A stretch of 5,814 nt of DNA, taken from positions 1 to 5,814 of the forward strand of contig JAITUD010000301.1 of the NCBI GenBank assembly GCA_031286555.1. Reading direction: 5' to 3'. The stretch is from Microbacterium sp. Its GTDB lineage: Bacteria; Actinomycetota; Actinomycetes; Actinomycetales; Microbacteriaceae. The notes beneath the pieces were generated by a model. The model ran no database searches, was not told the DNA's origin, and worked only from the letters and a program-made list of their open reading frames with translations. Every line of letters starts with the position of its first letter. The first letter of the stretch is position 1. Positions 5,792-5,814 of the stretch are shown here, one piece after another. The translations under genes were made by a program, and so were the position numbers.

Positions 5792-5814
5792 GGCGCCGCA
5801 GGCCGCGGGCCGCG

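Overview
The window is high-GC DNA with G/C-ending codons. It has short purine-rich ribosome binding sites and genes overlapping by ATGA, and it ends with a secreted protein carrying an SRRTVTK twin-arginine-like leader. These traits point to a high-GC actinobacterium, most likely a member of the Microbacteriaceae such as Microbacterium. The genus is inferred from style, not proven.

Layout. (1) 1-163, minus strand: the N-terminal part of a gene running off the left edge, probably a glycosyltransferase. (2) 164-265: a short divergent promoter region. (3) 266-3206, plus strand: a tightly coupled operon of three putative glycosyltransferases. Two are family-2-like GT-A enzymes and the third resembles the GT14 core-2/I-branching family. 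Both internal junctions are 4-base ATGA overlaps. (4) 3203-5020, minus strand: a complete 605-residue ABC exporter half-transporter (membrane domain plus ATPase), converging on the operon so that the two stop codons share the bases CTAG. (5) 5021-5178: a 158-base divergent regulatory region with a -10-like hexamer inside an inverted repeat, a 10-base palindrome, and a leader that can fold with the Shine-Dalgarno as a bulge. (6) 5179-5724, plus strand: a small secreted protein with a Tat-like signal, four cysteines and a DxDxDG acidic loop. (7) 5725-5814: no recognised gene, about 92% G+C over the last 84 bases, with strong hairpins.

The glycosyltransferases and exporter look like part of a surface-glycan locus. 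The cytoplasmic transferases would add sugars in turn to an acceptor, possibly lipid-linked, and the exporter could flip or export the product. No initiating phosphoglycosyltransferase, polymerase, ligase or sugar-nucleotide synthesis gene is visible, so the product cannot be named. The secreted protein shares only a divergent control region with the exporter and its function is unknown. I see no mobile element, CRISPR array, tRNA or rRNA. Nothing here is clearly a new system. The most original signals are the small secreted protein and the RNA and DNA structures around it.
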